64,000 bases of DNA from Tolypothrix sp. NIES-4075 (GTDB taxonomy: Bacteria > Cyanobacteriota > Cyanobacteriia > Cyanobacteriales > Nostocaceae), in NCBI RefSeq assembly GCF_002218085.1, contig NZ_BDUC01000003.1, forward strand, positions 1-64,000, given 5' to 3'. Of this stretch, positions 27,210-36,521 are shown one piece after another. The number at the start of each line of letters is the position of its first letter. The stretch's first letter is position 1. Below the pieces are notes generated by a model. It worked only from the letters and a program-made list of their open reading frames with translations. It was not told where the DNA came from and ran no database searches. The position numbers were made by a program, and so were the translations under genes.

Positions 27210-27239
27210 GTTTTCATCCCCTTATGGGGATTTAATAAG
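27210..27239 (-). promoter_or_regulatory. CRISPR-repeat-like hairpin in the cas6 5' region
   Basis: On the plus strand, GTTTTCATCCCC differs from the array repeat start GTTTCCATCCCC at one base and is followed by a 4-nt loop and GGGGAT. The stem is ATCCCC-TTAT-GGGGAT at 27216-27231. On the transcribed strand it ends in GATGAAAAC, matching the array GATGGAAAC tag. It stands alone, with no second repeat nearby, 37 bp upstream of the cas6 ATG. Cas6 could bind or cut its own mRNA here. Alternatively it is a leftover single repeat. Confidence 0.6.
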
Positions 27240-27758
27240 TCAGATGTAGAGACGACGATTTATCGCGTCTCTCTAAACGATTTCTCGTATCTCTATAAGG
27301 GTTTCAGGTAACGCATAATCAAAGAGCGGTCGATTTCTAATTCTCGCAGAATGCCGCAGAAATGGGATAATATCAAATCCGGTAGCATCAAATTCAGAAG
27401 GCACTTATGCAGAAGGGAACCCACGTTTAAAAACGTGGGATTGAAGCGAAGGAGTATAATATAGACCGAGTGGTGTAGGTAAGACGACCATGATACGGCA
27501 AATTGCCAGACGCTTATTGAATGGTAGGCGTATTTCCGCCCAAGTCTACTAGTGCTTTTGATGAGGCGATCGCGCACCCGTGTAGAAAATTCTCCCAAGG
27601 TAAAAGCTGCAAAAAAGCGCAAATCTTCAAATATTCCTTGAAAAGGAATGCTTTCGGGTCTTATAGGGCAAATGCATCAAAATAGGATCTAAAGATGAGG
27701 TATAGTAGGGGGTTGTATTTTTGCCAGCATTTGGGGCGATCGCAAAGGAAGTAGATTA
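27240..27758. other. Non-coding region with an IS605-like hairpin
   Basis: No gene is called. CCCACGTTT (27420-27428) and AAACGTGGG (27431-27439) form a perfect stem with a 2-nt loop. The following TTGAAGCGAAGGAGTATAAT has the look of a tnpB-type IS end, so this may be an IS200/IS605 relic. A minus-strand frame at 27293-27622 has unlikely composition and is not called. The promoter of the kinase gene at 27759 must lie near the right end. Confidence 0.4.
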
Positions 27759-29552
27759 ATGAACCCGAATCAGTTCTGGGGAATGTTTGAAGACGAGTGG
27801 TTTACTCCTAAGTATCGCCTGAAGAAGCTGTTAGGCGCGGGATCGTTTGGTGCTGTATTTCTCGCAGACGATGTGGTTGCCGATCGCATCATGAGAGAAG
27901 TTGCCATCAAAATTTTTTCCTATGAAAGCGGACAGCAAGAGCGTCAAATTGCGGAGTTGCAAACTGCTATCTCTCTCAAACATCCTAGCTTACTGGAGGG
28001 TTTCAGTCCCGAACAGGGTTGGCTCAAAGGAATTGAGTGTCTCGGTTTAGTCATGGAACTGGCTCAAGAGTCGCTAGGGCTGCGGTTGCAACGCGGCACT
28101 TTACCCCTAGCAGAAGTCAAAGCTATGGTGAAGAACTTGGCGGCTGCTTTGGATTATTTGCACGGTCGCGGCATTGTGCATCGAGACCTGAAACCTGCTA
28201 ATATCATGCAAGTGGGCGGACAATGGAAGCTGACAGATTTTGGAATTTCCCGGCTCTTGGAAAACCGCAACGGCAGTGAAACCGCTCCCAGTCACCAAGT
28301 GGGAACGATCGCTTATGCACCCCCAGAATCATATACTGGTAAAATTAGTCTGACGTGGGATTTGTGGTCGTTGGGGGTAGTCATTGCCGAAACGCTGACA
28401 GGCAAACATCCCTTTGCAAGCAATACCATCGAAGAGATGATGCAGCGGGTGAGGATTGAAGACTATTACCAGGCTTCACAACTGCCTGCTCCCTTTGCTT
28501 CAATTGTCCAGGGTTGCTTGATCAAAGACTACACAAAGCGCTGGACGGCTGCTCAGGTTCTCGCTGCTCTCGACCCCACTTCAGATTTAGGCAGAGTAAC
28601 GGTGTTATTGCCTCTTTCGCCCAGCTTTCGCAAAATTCTCCCTACAGGAGCAGGAGCGCAGGGATACGTCTCAATCCCAAACTCCGGGATTCGGATTGAA
28701 GTTGAGGAGTCGCCCAATACTGAGTTAACAGAAGATGTCAGTGTACACAAGCAGGGCAAACAGAAGAGTCAAGCGATCGCCCTGCTGAGGCGAAAAATTA
28801 ATTACACTGAACGGCTTGGTGGTGGCGCAATGCTGGATATGATTGCCATTTCTGCTGGGAATTTTTTAATGGGAACCGCCACAGAAGACATTGAGCAGGT
28901 TTTACGCCTGGAAACCTGGTTTAAACGCTCTCTTGTCGAAAAGTGGTTGCGCCCGGAAATGCCCCAGCATCGGGTTAATGTACCTGCCTTTTACATCAGT
29001 AAGACACCGATTACCCAGGAACAATGGCAGGCTGTAATGCAAACCAATCCTTCGCAATTTAGCAGTCCGTTGCGTCCGGTGGAAAATGTCTCTTGGTGGG
29101 ATGCGCTTGAGTTTTGCGATCGCCTCTCTCAACTCACAGGCAAACTTTATTGCCTGCCCACCGAAGCAGAGTGGGAATATGCTTGCCGCGCCGGAACCCA
29201 AACCCTCTACAGTTTCGGTAACCGTAAACAGCTGCTCCCAAGCTATGCCTGGTACACCTGGAACGCCCGGAATAAAACTCAACAGGTAGGACAAAAGAAG
29301 CCAAATGCTTGGGGGCTGCACGATTTGCACGGGTTAGTCTGGGAGTGGTGTGAAGATACCTGGCACGAAAGTCACAATGGGGCACCCACCGATGGCAGCG
29401 CTTGGAGCGACGAAGTAGGGCATCCGACGAAGCACGTAGTACGAGGTGGCTCTTGGTACAGCTTGGCAGACGATTGTCGCTGTGCCTACCGTTTTTGCTT
29501 TGATGCCAGTTTTCGATACCCTAGCATTGGGCTTCGCGTGGTGGCATCTTAA
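27759..29552 (+). CDS. Ser/Thr protein kinase fused to a formylglycine-enzyme (SUMF1-like) domain
   Basis: The 597-residue cytosolic protein has an N-terminal Hanks-type kinase (about 20-275) with glycine loop GAGSFG (26-31), VAIK (Lys51), HRDLKPAN (141-148) and DFG (160-162), so it should be active. After a linker, residues about 357-597 form an FGE-sulfatase/SUMF1 domain: DMIAISAGNFLMGT, ISKTPITQEQWQAVM, LPTEAEWEYACRAGTQTLYS, and VVRGGSWYS with a final IGLRVV. Such fusions are common in cyanobacterial signalling; the SUMF1-like part often binds ligands rather than modifying sulfatases. It heads the plus-strand group with a Clp-like ATPase, a VWA protein and an FHA protein, the latter a likely phospho-Thr reader. 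Confidence 0.9.
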   Translation: MNPNQFWGMFEDEWFTPKYRLKKLLGAGSFGAVFLADDVVADRIMREVAIKIFSYESGQQERQIAELQTAISLKHPSLLEGFSPEQGWLKGIECLGLVMELAQESLGLRLQRGTLPLAEVKAMVKNLAAALDYLHGRGIVHRDLKPANIMQVGGQWKLTDFGISRLLENRNGSETAPSHQVGTIAYAPPESYTGKISLTWDLWSLGVVIAETLTGKHPFASNTIEEMMQRVRIEDYYQASQLPAPFASIVQGCLIKDYTKRWTAAQVLAALDPTSDLGRVTVLLPLSPSFRKILPTGAGAQGYVSIPNSGIRIEVEESPNTELTEDVSVHKQGKQKSQAIALLRRKINYTERLGGGAMLDMIAISAGNFLMGTATEDIEQVLRLETWFKRSLVEKWLRPEMPQHRVNVPAFYISKTPITQEQWQAVMQTNPSQFSSPLRPVENVSWWDALEFCDRLSQLTGKLYCLPTEAEWEYACRAGTQTLYSFGNRKQLLPSYAWYTWNARNKTQQVGQKKPNAWGLHDLHGLVWEWCEDTWHESHNGAPTDGSAWSDEVGHPTKHVVRGGSWYSLADDCRCAYRFCFDASFRYPSIGLRVVAS

Positions 29553-29651
29553 CCTTGACTTATTACCTTATATAGTAGTAACAATCACATTAGATTTCCG
29601 CCCCCTGCTTAAAAGACGGACTATCCTTGTTGCATTTTCTGTGTGTTTGCC

Positions 29652-31652
29652 ATGTTCCCAATTTCTGCCCGTTGGATTCAAGAGTTTGAAAAGCACCTGT
29701 ATCGCCGCCAGCATTTGATTCTATATAGCAACATTCACGATCAATTTCTCTGGCAGGGCACTTATCACGGCATGGCAGAATTCCTCAATGCCTATTTCCT
29801 CAACCTGGGATTTGACCTGATTATTCGTTATGACCCGGTGGATGGCTTGACCTTTCCCCAGTCAGAAATGCGGCAACTGTTTGATGAACTGGCACGGCAG
29901 CGATTGGCAGAAAGCAACAAAGAACGCCTGGGACAGTCCTCTACTCCGGCGGCACCTGCAATTGCAGACCCCATGCAGCTTCCATCTCGTGCCAATCCAG
30001 GAGCAGTGGTGCAACGGCTGACTAGCACTTACCTGTCGCCAGATGTAGCATTTGGTCATCTGCGGGCAGTGATTTCCCAGCCCTTAACCTCAGTGGTGGC
30101 GATCGCCGATTTGGGGGATATGCTGACTGCCGATCCAGAACGCTATCTGCTGGATGAACGTCATCTACTGATGTTACTAAAAAAATGTACCCTGGAAGGA
30201 GCGGTGATTCGTGAAGGACATCTCACCGGCTATCGCAACACCCTCATCCTTTTGGCAAGCGATCTCCGGCGAGTGCCTGCCTGGTTTTACACCAGCAATC
30301 CCTTTGTTGCCTTGGTGCAGGTTTCCCGCCCTAATAAGGAAGAACGCCTTCAGTTTATCCTACGCTTTGGTCAAAAGGGATTTTATGGGGGAGACCAGAT
30401 CAATGTCCAACGTTCCAGCCCTCAGCAACTATGCGATCTCGAACTTGCCGCTGAGGAATTTGCTGCCTTAACTGACGGTTTTCAAACGATGGATCTAGAA
30501 GCTATCCGGCACACATCGTGGCGAGAACGCATTCCCCTGAGTCCCAAAACAGTCTTGCGCTTGGTAGACTTCTATAAATTTGGACAACGGGATGAACCCT
30601 TTGAGAAGATCAGTGCAGATAAAATTGCTTATGCTAGGGAGGAACTATCCGAATCTGTCATCGGTCAACCTCGCGCTATAGAAGCTGTAACTAATCTACT
30701 CACTAGCGTCAAAGTGGGTATCAGCCTGAGTAATGTCAGCGGTCGTAACAGCAAGCCAAAAGGAATTTTCTTTTTCGTTGGACCTACTGGTGTTGGTAAA
30801 ACCGAGTTAGCAAAATCACTCACGCGCCTAATCTTTGGAGATGAGCAGGCGTTTGCCCGCTTTGATATGAGCGAGTACAAAGAAGAACACGCGGCTGAGA
30901 AATTAGCGGGTGCCCCACCTGGTTTTGTCGGTTATGAAGAGGGAGGAATACTCACTAACCGCATCTTGGAGCGTCCTTATAGTATTCTGCTGTTTGATGA
31001 AATTGAAAAAGCTCATCCCAAAGTTCTAGATAAGTTTCTTCAAATTTTGGAGGATGGTCGCCTTACTGATGGTAAAGGGCAGACAGCTTATTTCAATCAG
31101 ACCGTAATTATTTTCACCAGTAACATTGGCGCTTCTGACTTAAGCGATCCTCAAACGGGAGCCATTATCCGTAATGGCATTATGACCGAGGTGCAACGGC
31201 AAGGCGTTAATTCCTTCAATTATGGTCAGGTCGAAGCGCATTTTCGCTCGGAAGTTCACTGGCACTTCACCAGCCGTATTGGTCGTGCTGAACTCCTGAA
31301 TCGTCTGGGTGACAGTATTGTGGTGTTTGACTTGCTCCGTCCGGAGTTTGTCTGGAAAATTGGCGAGAAGTTTATAAGGCAGTTGGCTGAATCTGCCTGG
31401 GACAAATATCGGCTAATGGTACTGTTTCAAACTTCGGTGCTGGAAGTCCTGAGTATTAATATGCAGGAGGCTGATAATTTACTGTTTGGCGGTCGGCGGA
31501 TTAAAACTTTACTAGAAACCCTGATTGAACGCCCTCTTAATCGCTGGATTTTTGAGAACTATCCTGATTTCAACGTCTTGGCAGGAAAGCGGTTAATTGT
31601 CGGTCTCGGACACAACAGTGTACTATCGGTAACAGAGAGTCTGTCTGGATAA
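29652..31652 (+). CDS. ClpA/ClpB-like AAA+ ATPase with a novel N-terminal half
   Basis: The product of about 666 residues has one clear AAA_2-type module in its C-terminal half: KGIFFFVGPTGVGKTELAKS (Walker A), RPYSILLFDEIEKAHPKVLD (Walker B) and a ClpB D2-like RFDMSEYKEEHA. The D2-small-like tail is present. The first 330 residues (WIQEFEKHLYRRQHLILYSN onward) are not a normal Clp N domain or first AAA ring; they look like a degenerate ATPase fold. I infer an unfoldase or remodeller. The ATG at 29652 is used; a GTG 9 bp upstream is possible. It lies about 100 bp after the kinase gene, same strand. Confidence 0.82.
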   Translation: MFPISARWIQEFEKHLYRRQHLILYSNIHDQFLWQGTYHGMAEFLNAYFLNLGFDLIIRYDPVDGLTFPQSEMRQLFDELARQRLAESNKERLGQSSTPAAPAIADPMQLPSRANPGAVVQRLTSTYLSPDVAFGHLRAVISQPLTSVVAIADLGDMLTADPERYLLDERHLLMLLKKCTLEGAVIREGHLTGYRNTLILLASDLRRVPAWFYTSNPFVALVQVSRPNKEERLQFILRFGQKGFYGGDQINVQRSSPQQLCDLELAAEEFAALTDGFQTMDLEAIRHTSWRERIPLSPKTVLRLVDFYKFGQRDEPFEKISADKIAYAREELSESVIGQPRAIEAVTNLLTSVKVGISLSNVSGRNSKPKGIFFFVGPTGVGKTELAKSLTRLIFGDEQAFARFDMSEYKEEHAAEKLAGAPPGFVGYEEGGILTNRILERPYSILLFDEIEKAHPKVLDKFLQILEDGRLTDGKGQTAYFNQTVIIFTSNIGASDLSDPQTGAIIRNGIMTEVQRQGVNSFNYGQVEAHFRSEVHWHFTSRIGRAELLNRLGDSIVVFDLLRPEFVWKIGEKFIRQLAESAWDKYRLMVLFQTSVLEVLSINMQEADNLLFGGRRIKTLLETLIERPLNRWIFENYPDFNVLAGKRLIVGLGHNSVLSVTESLSG

Positions 31653-31721
31653 ACTATCTGATTTTAGATACTTATTTATAATTATAATCTCAAATTTAAA
31701 ATTAAAATCTGAAAAATTTAT

Positions 31722-32933
31722 ATGTTCAACTTGCAACTAGCGTGGGATCGTCCTGCCAAAATAAATTCGCAATCGGAACACATTTTACGGGTACGGATCG
31801 TACCTTCGGGTGTAAGCACCCAAACCTTACCTTTGCAATTGGCAGTTGCTCTAGATACCAGCGCTTCGATGCAAGGTGAAAAGTGGGAACGAGCGAAAGC
31901 AGCTTGTCAAGAATTAGTAGCGCAGCTACGACCAGGCGATCGCCTCTCCTTATCAGGATTTGCCGACTGGGTGACTCCTGTTGTGCAAAATCTTCAACAC
32001 AACCAAGGCGAATTCCAAGCTGTTCTAGACACGCTGGTTGCCGAAGGAGTCACCCGAACTGACTTGGCGCTGAACTGGATAAAGTCTGCTTTGCCGCCAT
32101 CAAGCAAAGCAAAGGTAGGAATTATAATTACAGACGGGCATCCAACCACTGACTCTGGAGAAATTCTGGAGGATATAAGCCCACTGGTTGAGCAAGCCGA
32201 GACGATGGCAGCCGAGGGCATCACGCTTTGTACGGTAGGATTAGGGGATGCTGGCGACTTTAATTCACCGTTTCTGATCGGACTTAGCGATCGCTCTGCT
32301 GGCGCATTTATATATGCCGATAACCCTACATTGCTCGCAACCCAACTGCAAGACCGTTTACAGGCATTACAGACGATTGCAGTTGAAGATGCAACCATAA
32401 AACTGGACTTAGCTGCGTTCGTCAAATTAAAAAGCTGCTGCCAGTTTCGTCCTGATTACCTCCCTTTGGCAGAAACTCCTACGGGGGAAATTCTTCTGCG
32501 AAACTTGCGAGCAGATATCTCAACAGATGTGCTGTTGACGTTAGAAGTATCTGCCCAGAAACAAGGTCAACTAAGCGGTAGTTACACAATTGCACAGATT
32601 CAATTGCAGACATCAGAATTTTCTCTCACGGCTAGTGCAGCGCTGCAATTCACTTCCTCTTATCGAGAGGCACAACAAATTAATCTGGAAGTAGATCGCG
32701 ATCGCCTAGTATGGGATATCAATCGCTTCACCACAGAACTAGCCTATGTGGACGATCCTCTGCAAACTGGGGAACTACTCAGCCACATCCAAGCAGCAGC
32801 GCTCAAATCCGGGCAAATAGCCATTGCAAAAGAGGCAACGCAGCAACTAGATGACTTGTATAAAACGGGTAGACTGACCGCCCATCAAGCAACAGGCTTG
32901 CTTAGAGCAACTCGTCAATTGGGAGATATATGA
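31722..32933 (+). CDS. VWA-domain protein
   Basis: The 403-residue product has a von Willebrand A domain at about 35-235 with a complete MIDAS site: LAVALDTSASMQGEKW (DxSxS), GVTRTDLAL (Thr) and GIIITDGHPTT (Asp). A beta-rich part follows, then a helical C-terminus (LAYVDDPLQTGELLSHIQAA) typical of bacterial VWA proteins that work with AAA+ partners. There is no signal peptide, so it is intracellular. It probably forms a metal-dependent scaffold with the neighbouring ClpB-like or GvpN (MoxR-like) ATPase. It overlaps the start of the FHA gene by 4 bp. Confidence 0.88.
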   Translation: MFNLQLAWDRPAKINSQSEHILRVRIVPSGVSTQTLPLQLAVALDTSASMQGEKWERAKAACQELVAQLRPGDRLSLSGFADWVTPVVQNLQHNQGEFQAVLDTLVAEGVTRTDLALNWIKSALPPSSKAKVGIIITDGHPTTDSGEILEDISPLVEQAETMAAEGITLCTVGLGDAGDFNSPFLIGLSDRSAGAFIYADNPTLLATQLQDRLQALQTIAVEDATIKLDLAAFVKLKSCCQFRPDYLPLAETPTGEILLRNLRADISTDVLLTLEVSAQKQGQLSGSYTIAQIQLQTSEFSLTASAALQFTSSYREAQQINLEVDRDRLVWDINRFTTELAYVDDPLQTGELLSHIQAAALKSGQIAIAKEATQQLDDLYKTGRLTAHQATGLLRATRQLGDI

Positions 32934-33340
32934 TGGTTGGTGGCTTTGGTTGCGATCCGATTCCTGGTTTAGCTCAACTTAAACCTGAGACAACTTATCT
33001 GCTTGTCCTAAATGGTCCTAAAGCGAACGAGTCCTTTTCCCTGAATCGGATGCGATCGCTGCTTGGGCGTAACCATCCCCCTCACTTTACTGTTGATATT
33101 GACCTGAGTACCTATGAGTTAAGCTTTCCTGCTACAATCTCGCGTCATCATGCGGTTATCCAGTGGGCTAACAGTAAACTTCAGATTATCGATCTCAAAA
33201 GTCGCAATGGTACGTTTGTCAATGAGCAGCAACTGATTCCTCAATCAGCCAATCAGCCCTCAGCCCCTGTTGTGCTTACAGTGGGTAGTAAAATCAGACT
33301 TGGCGATCTCGAGTTTGCAATTGTTGTTGCTGGATCTTGA
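32930..33340 (+). CDS. FHA-domain phosphothreonine reader
   Basis: The 136-residue product is essentially one FHA domain (about 40-130). MRSLLGRNHPPHF holds the conserved Gly-Arg, ATISRHHAVI the Ser-Arg-His signature, and DLKSRNGTFVNEQQL the Asn-Gly-Thr-x-Val-Asn motif. FHA domains bind phosphothreonine and thus are expected partners of the Ser/Thr kinase three genes upstream. It is translationally coupled with the VWA gene (overlapping ATGATG and stop). Confidence 0.92.
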   Translation: MMVGGFGCDPIPGLAQLKPETTYLLVLNGPKANESFSLNRMRSLLGRNHPPHFTVDIDLSTYELSFPATISRHHAVIQWANSKLQIIDLKSRNGTFVNEQQLIPQSANQPSAPVVLTVGSKIRLGDLEFAIVVAGS

Positions 33341-33450
33341 CGGTTATAGAACCCCCTCAGACCGTAATCAGGAAAGAATTGCTAAAAATGTGGCTTAGTT
33401 GCTAGAACAAGAGTAAAGCGTTTAGTTTTCACGCGCACTTGATACAAATT

Positions 33451-33717
33451 ATGAATATCACACTACCGTCAGAACTAGAGCAATTTATCCAAGCGCAAAT
33501 TGCTACAGGTCGATATGCTTCGGCTGAGGAAGTTATTAGTAAAGCATTGAAACTGCTGGAAGAATGGGAAAAGGGTTATCAGCAGTGGGTAGAAGAAACC
33601 CGCCAAAAAGTGGAAGTTGCTATTGAGCAACTCGATAGAGGAGAAGGAGCGGAGGTCGAAGTTGTTGTTGAGCGACTGCGGGAGAAACTGGATAAAGCAA
33701 GAGAGGCTCAAAGATGA
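33451..33717 (+). CDS. ParD-like antitoxin
   Basis: This protein of about 88 residues starts MNITLPSELEQFIQAQIATG, a ribbon-helix-helix of the CC2985/ParD type with RYASAEEVISKALKLLEE. It has a long acidic C-terminal helix that would wrap the toxin. It overlaps the toxin gene by 4 bp. The ATG at 33451 gives the usual ParD start; a TTG 12 bp upstream is less likely. Confidence 0.88.
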   Translation: MNITLPSELEQFIQAQIATGRYASAEEVISKALKLLEEWEKGYQQWVEETRQKVEVAIEQLDRGEGAEVEVVVERLREKLDKAREAQR

Positions 33718-34019
33718 CACAGCGCACTATTTCTCCAGAAGCAAGTCAAGATTTGGAAGAAATTATTGATTATTTTGCTAGTCGAAATATTGAAGCTGGA
33801 GAGCGCTTTATTGAAGAGTTTGATAAAAAGTGTAAATATTTAGCTAATTTTCCCAACATGGGACGAAGTTATACAAATATTAAACCTTTACTGCGTGGTA
33901 TACCTTTGGATAGTTACATTATTCTTTATCGAGTTATTGCAGGTGGAATTGAAATTGTGCGAGTAGTTAGTGCTTATCGAGATTTAGAATCATTATTTGC
34001 AGATGCGGATGATGATTGA
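33714..34019 (+). CDS. ParE/RelE-superfamily toxin
   Basis: The 101-residue product has the ParE pattern: ISPEASQDLEEIIDYFASRN, FPNMGRSYTNIKPLLRGIPL, YIILYRVIAGGIEIVRVVSA. It should inhibit growth (gyrase or ribosome) unless bound by the ParD-like protein encoded just upstream. The pair sits between the FHA gene and the AAA+ gene and probably helps stabilise the island rather than serve its main job. Confidence 0.9.
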   Translation: MTQRTISPEASQDLEEIIDYFASRNIEAGERFIEEFDKKCKYLANFPNMGRSYTNIKPLLRGIPLDSYIILYRVIAGGIEIVRVVSAYRDLESLFADADDD

Positions 34020-34239
34020 CTCTCCTTGGCGTAAAGGCACCATCATTAAAGAGGGTGTCTGAAGATTAGATTTGACAACTTTTGTTTACAACTGTTTACA
34101 AATCGCTAACCATCCCTCGATTAGCGATCGCTTGCTACCCCATTTTCACCTATTTCCTTGCAGAAATAGGTGAAAACTCAGAGACTGCATCAGCAAGGGA
34201 CTTAACAATTCAGCATTTTTCTTTTCCTCTGCGATCGCT
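34020..34239. other. Convergent intergenic region
   Basis: The toxin gene and the minus-strand AAA+ gene converge here. Complementary CTATTTCCTTGCAG and TGCAGAAATAGGTG segments at about 34149-34174 could form a shared bidirectional terminator hairpin. No coding signal is seen. Confidence 0.4.
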
Positions 34240-36099
34240 CTAATCACCAACAGAGGCGGGATGTTGTTGGCTCAAAACTTGGTAAGCATAGCTAAAATCG
34301 TCAGTGGTAATGCGAATTGCAGTTGGATCGCTCATCCCAGCAGAGCGATAGCGACGGATAGCTTCCACAGCAGAGCGATCGCCTAGCAATGCCAAATCTG
34401 CCCCGTTCCAACCTTCAGTTACTTCCGCCCAGTATGCTAAATTCACATCCTGCAATGGACGGTCTTGGTTGTGGACTTGCAGAATTGCCAAGCGGCTTTC
34501 TAAATTTGGTAAATCCACTAATAATTGTAAATCTAACCGTCCGGCTCTGAGTATAGCTGAGTCTAGGGCATCAGGACGATTGGTGGCAGCAATCACCAGG
34601 ATGGTAGCACAGGAGTGCAAACCGTCCAATTCTGTGAGCAATTGTCCCACGACGCGATCGCTCACTCCAGAATCGCCACTGTAACGCCCTCTGGCTGGTG
34701 CTAAAGTATCGATTTCGTCGATAAATATAACGCAGGGGGCTGCTTGTCGCGCTTTAGCAAACAATTCCCGCACCGCTTGTTCGCTCGCACCCACCCACTT
34801 ACTTAGTAATTCCGGACCGTTGACGCAGATAAAATTAGCTCTAGCTTGGGAAGCAACGGCTTTGGCTAACATAGTTTTGCCAGTTCCGGGTGGTCCCCAA
34901 AGTAAAATGCCTTTGGGTGGTCGCGCTTTTGTTTTTAGGTAAAGTTCTCGATGTAGCAGTGCGCCTTCTACCGATTCGCACAAAGTTTGTTTTATCTCCT
35001 CCAGCCCACCAATTTCTGACCAAGCAACGTTGGGGGATTCTACTTCTACCGAACGCAAAACGGCGGGTTTTATTTCTTTAAGTGCTTGCAAAAAATCTGA
35101 CTGCTGTAGCGTCATCGTGTCGGGAATTTGAGCCTCAATTGAGGGGACTTGGCGGCGCAAGGCGCTGTAGGCAGCTTTTTGACAAACAGCTTTCAAGTCT
35201 GCACCCACAAATCCGACGGCTAAATCTGCGATCGCCTCTAAGTTTACCGTTTGCTCTAAAGGCATAGCGCCAGTGAGAATTTGCAATATCTCCAAGCGCC
35301 CCTGACGGTTTGGAACGCGAAATAGCACTTCCCGGTCAAATCTCCCAGGACGACGCAAGGCGGGGTCAAGATGGTCGGGGCGGTTTGTAGCAGCTACCAC
35401 AATAACGCCTTTAGTTTGGGCAAAGCCGTCCATGAGGCTGAGGAGTTGTGCGACTAGCCGTTTTTCCACTTCCCCTTCTACTTTGCTGCGATCTGGGGCG
35501 AGGCTGTCGATTTCATCAATAAATATTATGCATGGGGCGCTTTTCGCAGCTTTATCAAAAAGTTCCCGCAGTCTTTGTTCGGCTTCTCCGTAGTGTTTGC
35601 CAATGACTTCTGGTCCGACTATGGCGATGTGGTTAACTCCCAGTTCTTCTGCAAGGGCGCGGGCGGTAAGAGTTTTGCCAGTACCGGGGGGACCAACCAA
35701 TAGAACACCGCGTGTAGGTTCTAGTCCTAGTTTAGCAAGTAGGTCAGGACGTTTTAAAGGTATGGCAATTAGTTCTTTCAGTTCTTTAAGGACTTCCCCA
35801 AGTCCGCCCACATCTTTTAACGAGTAATTCCCAGTTGTCTGATTTGGTTTGACTGGGTTTGAGGTTGTAGAACTTGAGTCACCAGAACTAGAACTAGACG
35901 GTTGTTGAGTGCGGAAGCTACTTGTGCCGACATGCACATTTACATAGCCAGGACGGGGAATAGCTCCTGAACGGGGTATACTGCTGAGGGGACGAGTTCG
36001 GAACTGCATATCTGCCTTGAGTTCTCCAGTTTCAATTTTTTCTTCCAAGGCTTTCGCAAGTTCTAATAACTGCTCAAAACCTTTGAATAGATCGCTCAT
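34240..36099 (-). CDS. CDC48-type tandem AAA+ ATPase, copy 1
   Basis: The 619-residue product has a variable N-terminus (1-100) and two AAA+ modules. The first has GPPGTGKTLTARAL and CIIFIDEIDSLAPDRSK; the second has GPPGTGKTMLAKAVA and CVIFIDEIDTLAPARG, with Arg fingers and ATNRPD sensor-1 motifs in both. This is the CDC48/VAT plan: a hexameric unfoldase or segregase. It is closely related to the protein encoded at 50740-52572 on the other side of the gas-vesicle genes. AGGGAGAAA precedes the ATG. It is read on the minus strand after the ArsA-like gene, with a gap of about 0.5 kb. Confidence 0.9.
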   Translation of the reverse strand: MSDLFKGFEQLLELAKALEEKIETGELKADMQFRTRPLSSIPRSGAIPRPGYVNVHVGTSSFRTQQPSSSSSGDSSSTTSNPVKPNQTTGNYSLKDVGGLGEVLKELKELIAIPLKRPDLLAKLGLEPTRGVLLVGPPGTGKTLTARALAEELGVNHIAIVGPEVIGKHYGEAEQRLRELFDKAAKSAPCIIFIDEIDSLAPDRSKVEGEVEKRLVAQLLSLMDGFAQTKGVIVVAATNRPDHLDPALRRPGRFDREVLFRVPNRQGRLEILQILTGAMPLEQTVNLEAIADLAVGFVGADLKAVCQKAAYSALRRQVPSIEAQIPDTMTLQQSDFLQALKEIKPAVLRSVEVESPNVAWSEIGGLEEIKQTLCESVEGALLHRELYLKTKARPPKGILLWGPPGTGKTMLAKAVASQARANFICVNGPELLSKWVGASEQAVRELFAKARQAAPCVIFIDEIDTLAPARGRYSGDSGVSDRVVGQLLTELDGLHSCATILVIAATNRPDALDSAILRAGRLDLQLLVDLPNLESRLAILQVHNQDRPLQDVNLAYWAEVTEGWNGADLALLGDRSAVEAIRRYRSAGMSDPTAIRITTDDFSYAYQVLSQQHPASVGD

Positions 36100-36521
36100 C
36101 CAATTTCTCCCTCTTTTTTGCAGTTACATTCCTACTAGCCAACCCAATCCTGTTATAGTACGGGCTTTCTAAGTTGTCGCCATCTGTCGCCATCTTACTA
36201 AAGAAGCGAACAATTTCCTACATCAATTAGGGAGTTCTGAGTTAAATTTAATGATTTTTCTCTGAACATCCCTTATTCCACAGGCTGAACTACTCAACGT
36301 GATGCCTCTACGTCACAAGATGTAAAGTTTTCTTCAATAATCCTACTATTTCTGTAAGTAAGTCGGCACGATAAAACCAATATATGTTGAGTTTTGTAAA
36401 AACTGTGGAATAAGGCATTTCTAAACTATTTGCTTATTTTACATTTTGTTACATAGGTTGATTTTTTTACGCTGACTTACATAGTTGTAGATGAATAATT
36501 TGAGGAACTTGTGAGGTCTGT
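36100..36521. other. AT-rich intergenic region upstream of the CDC48-like gene
   Basis: No gene is seen. It probably holds the promoter of the minus-strand CDC48-like gene. TGTCGCCATC occurs twice close together (about 36174-36193), which could be a small direct-repeat operator. Confidence 0.35.

Noticed and set aside
27293..27622. A 109-codon minus-strand frame
   Set aside because: Composition is not protein-like and it crosses an IS-type hairpin.
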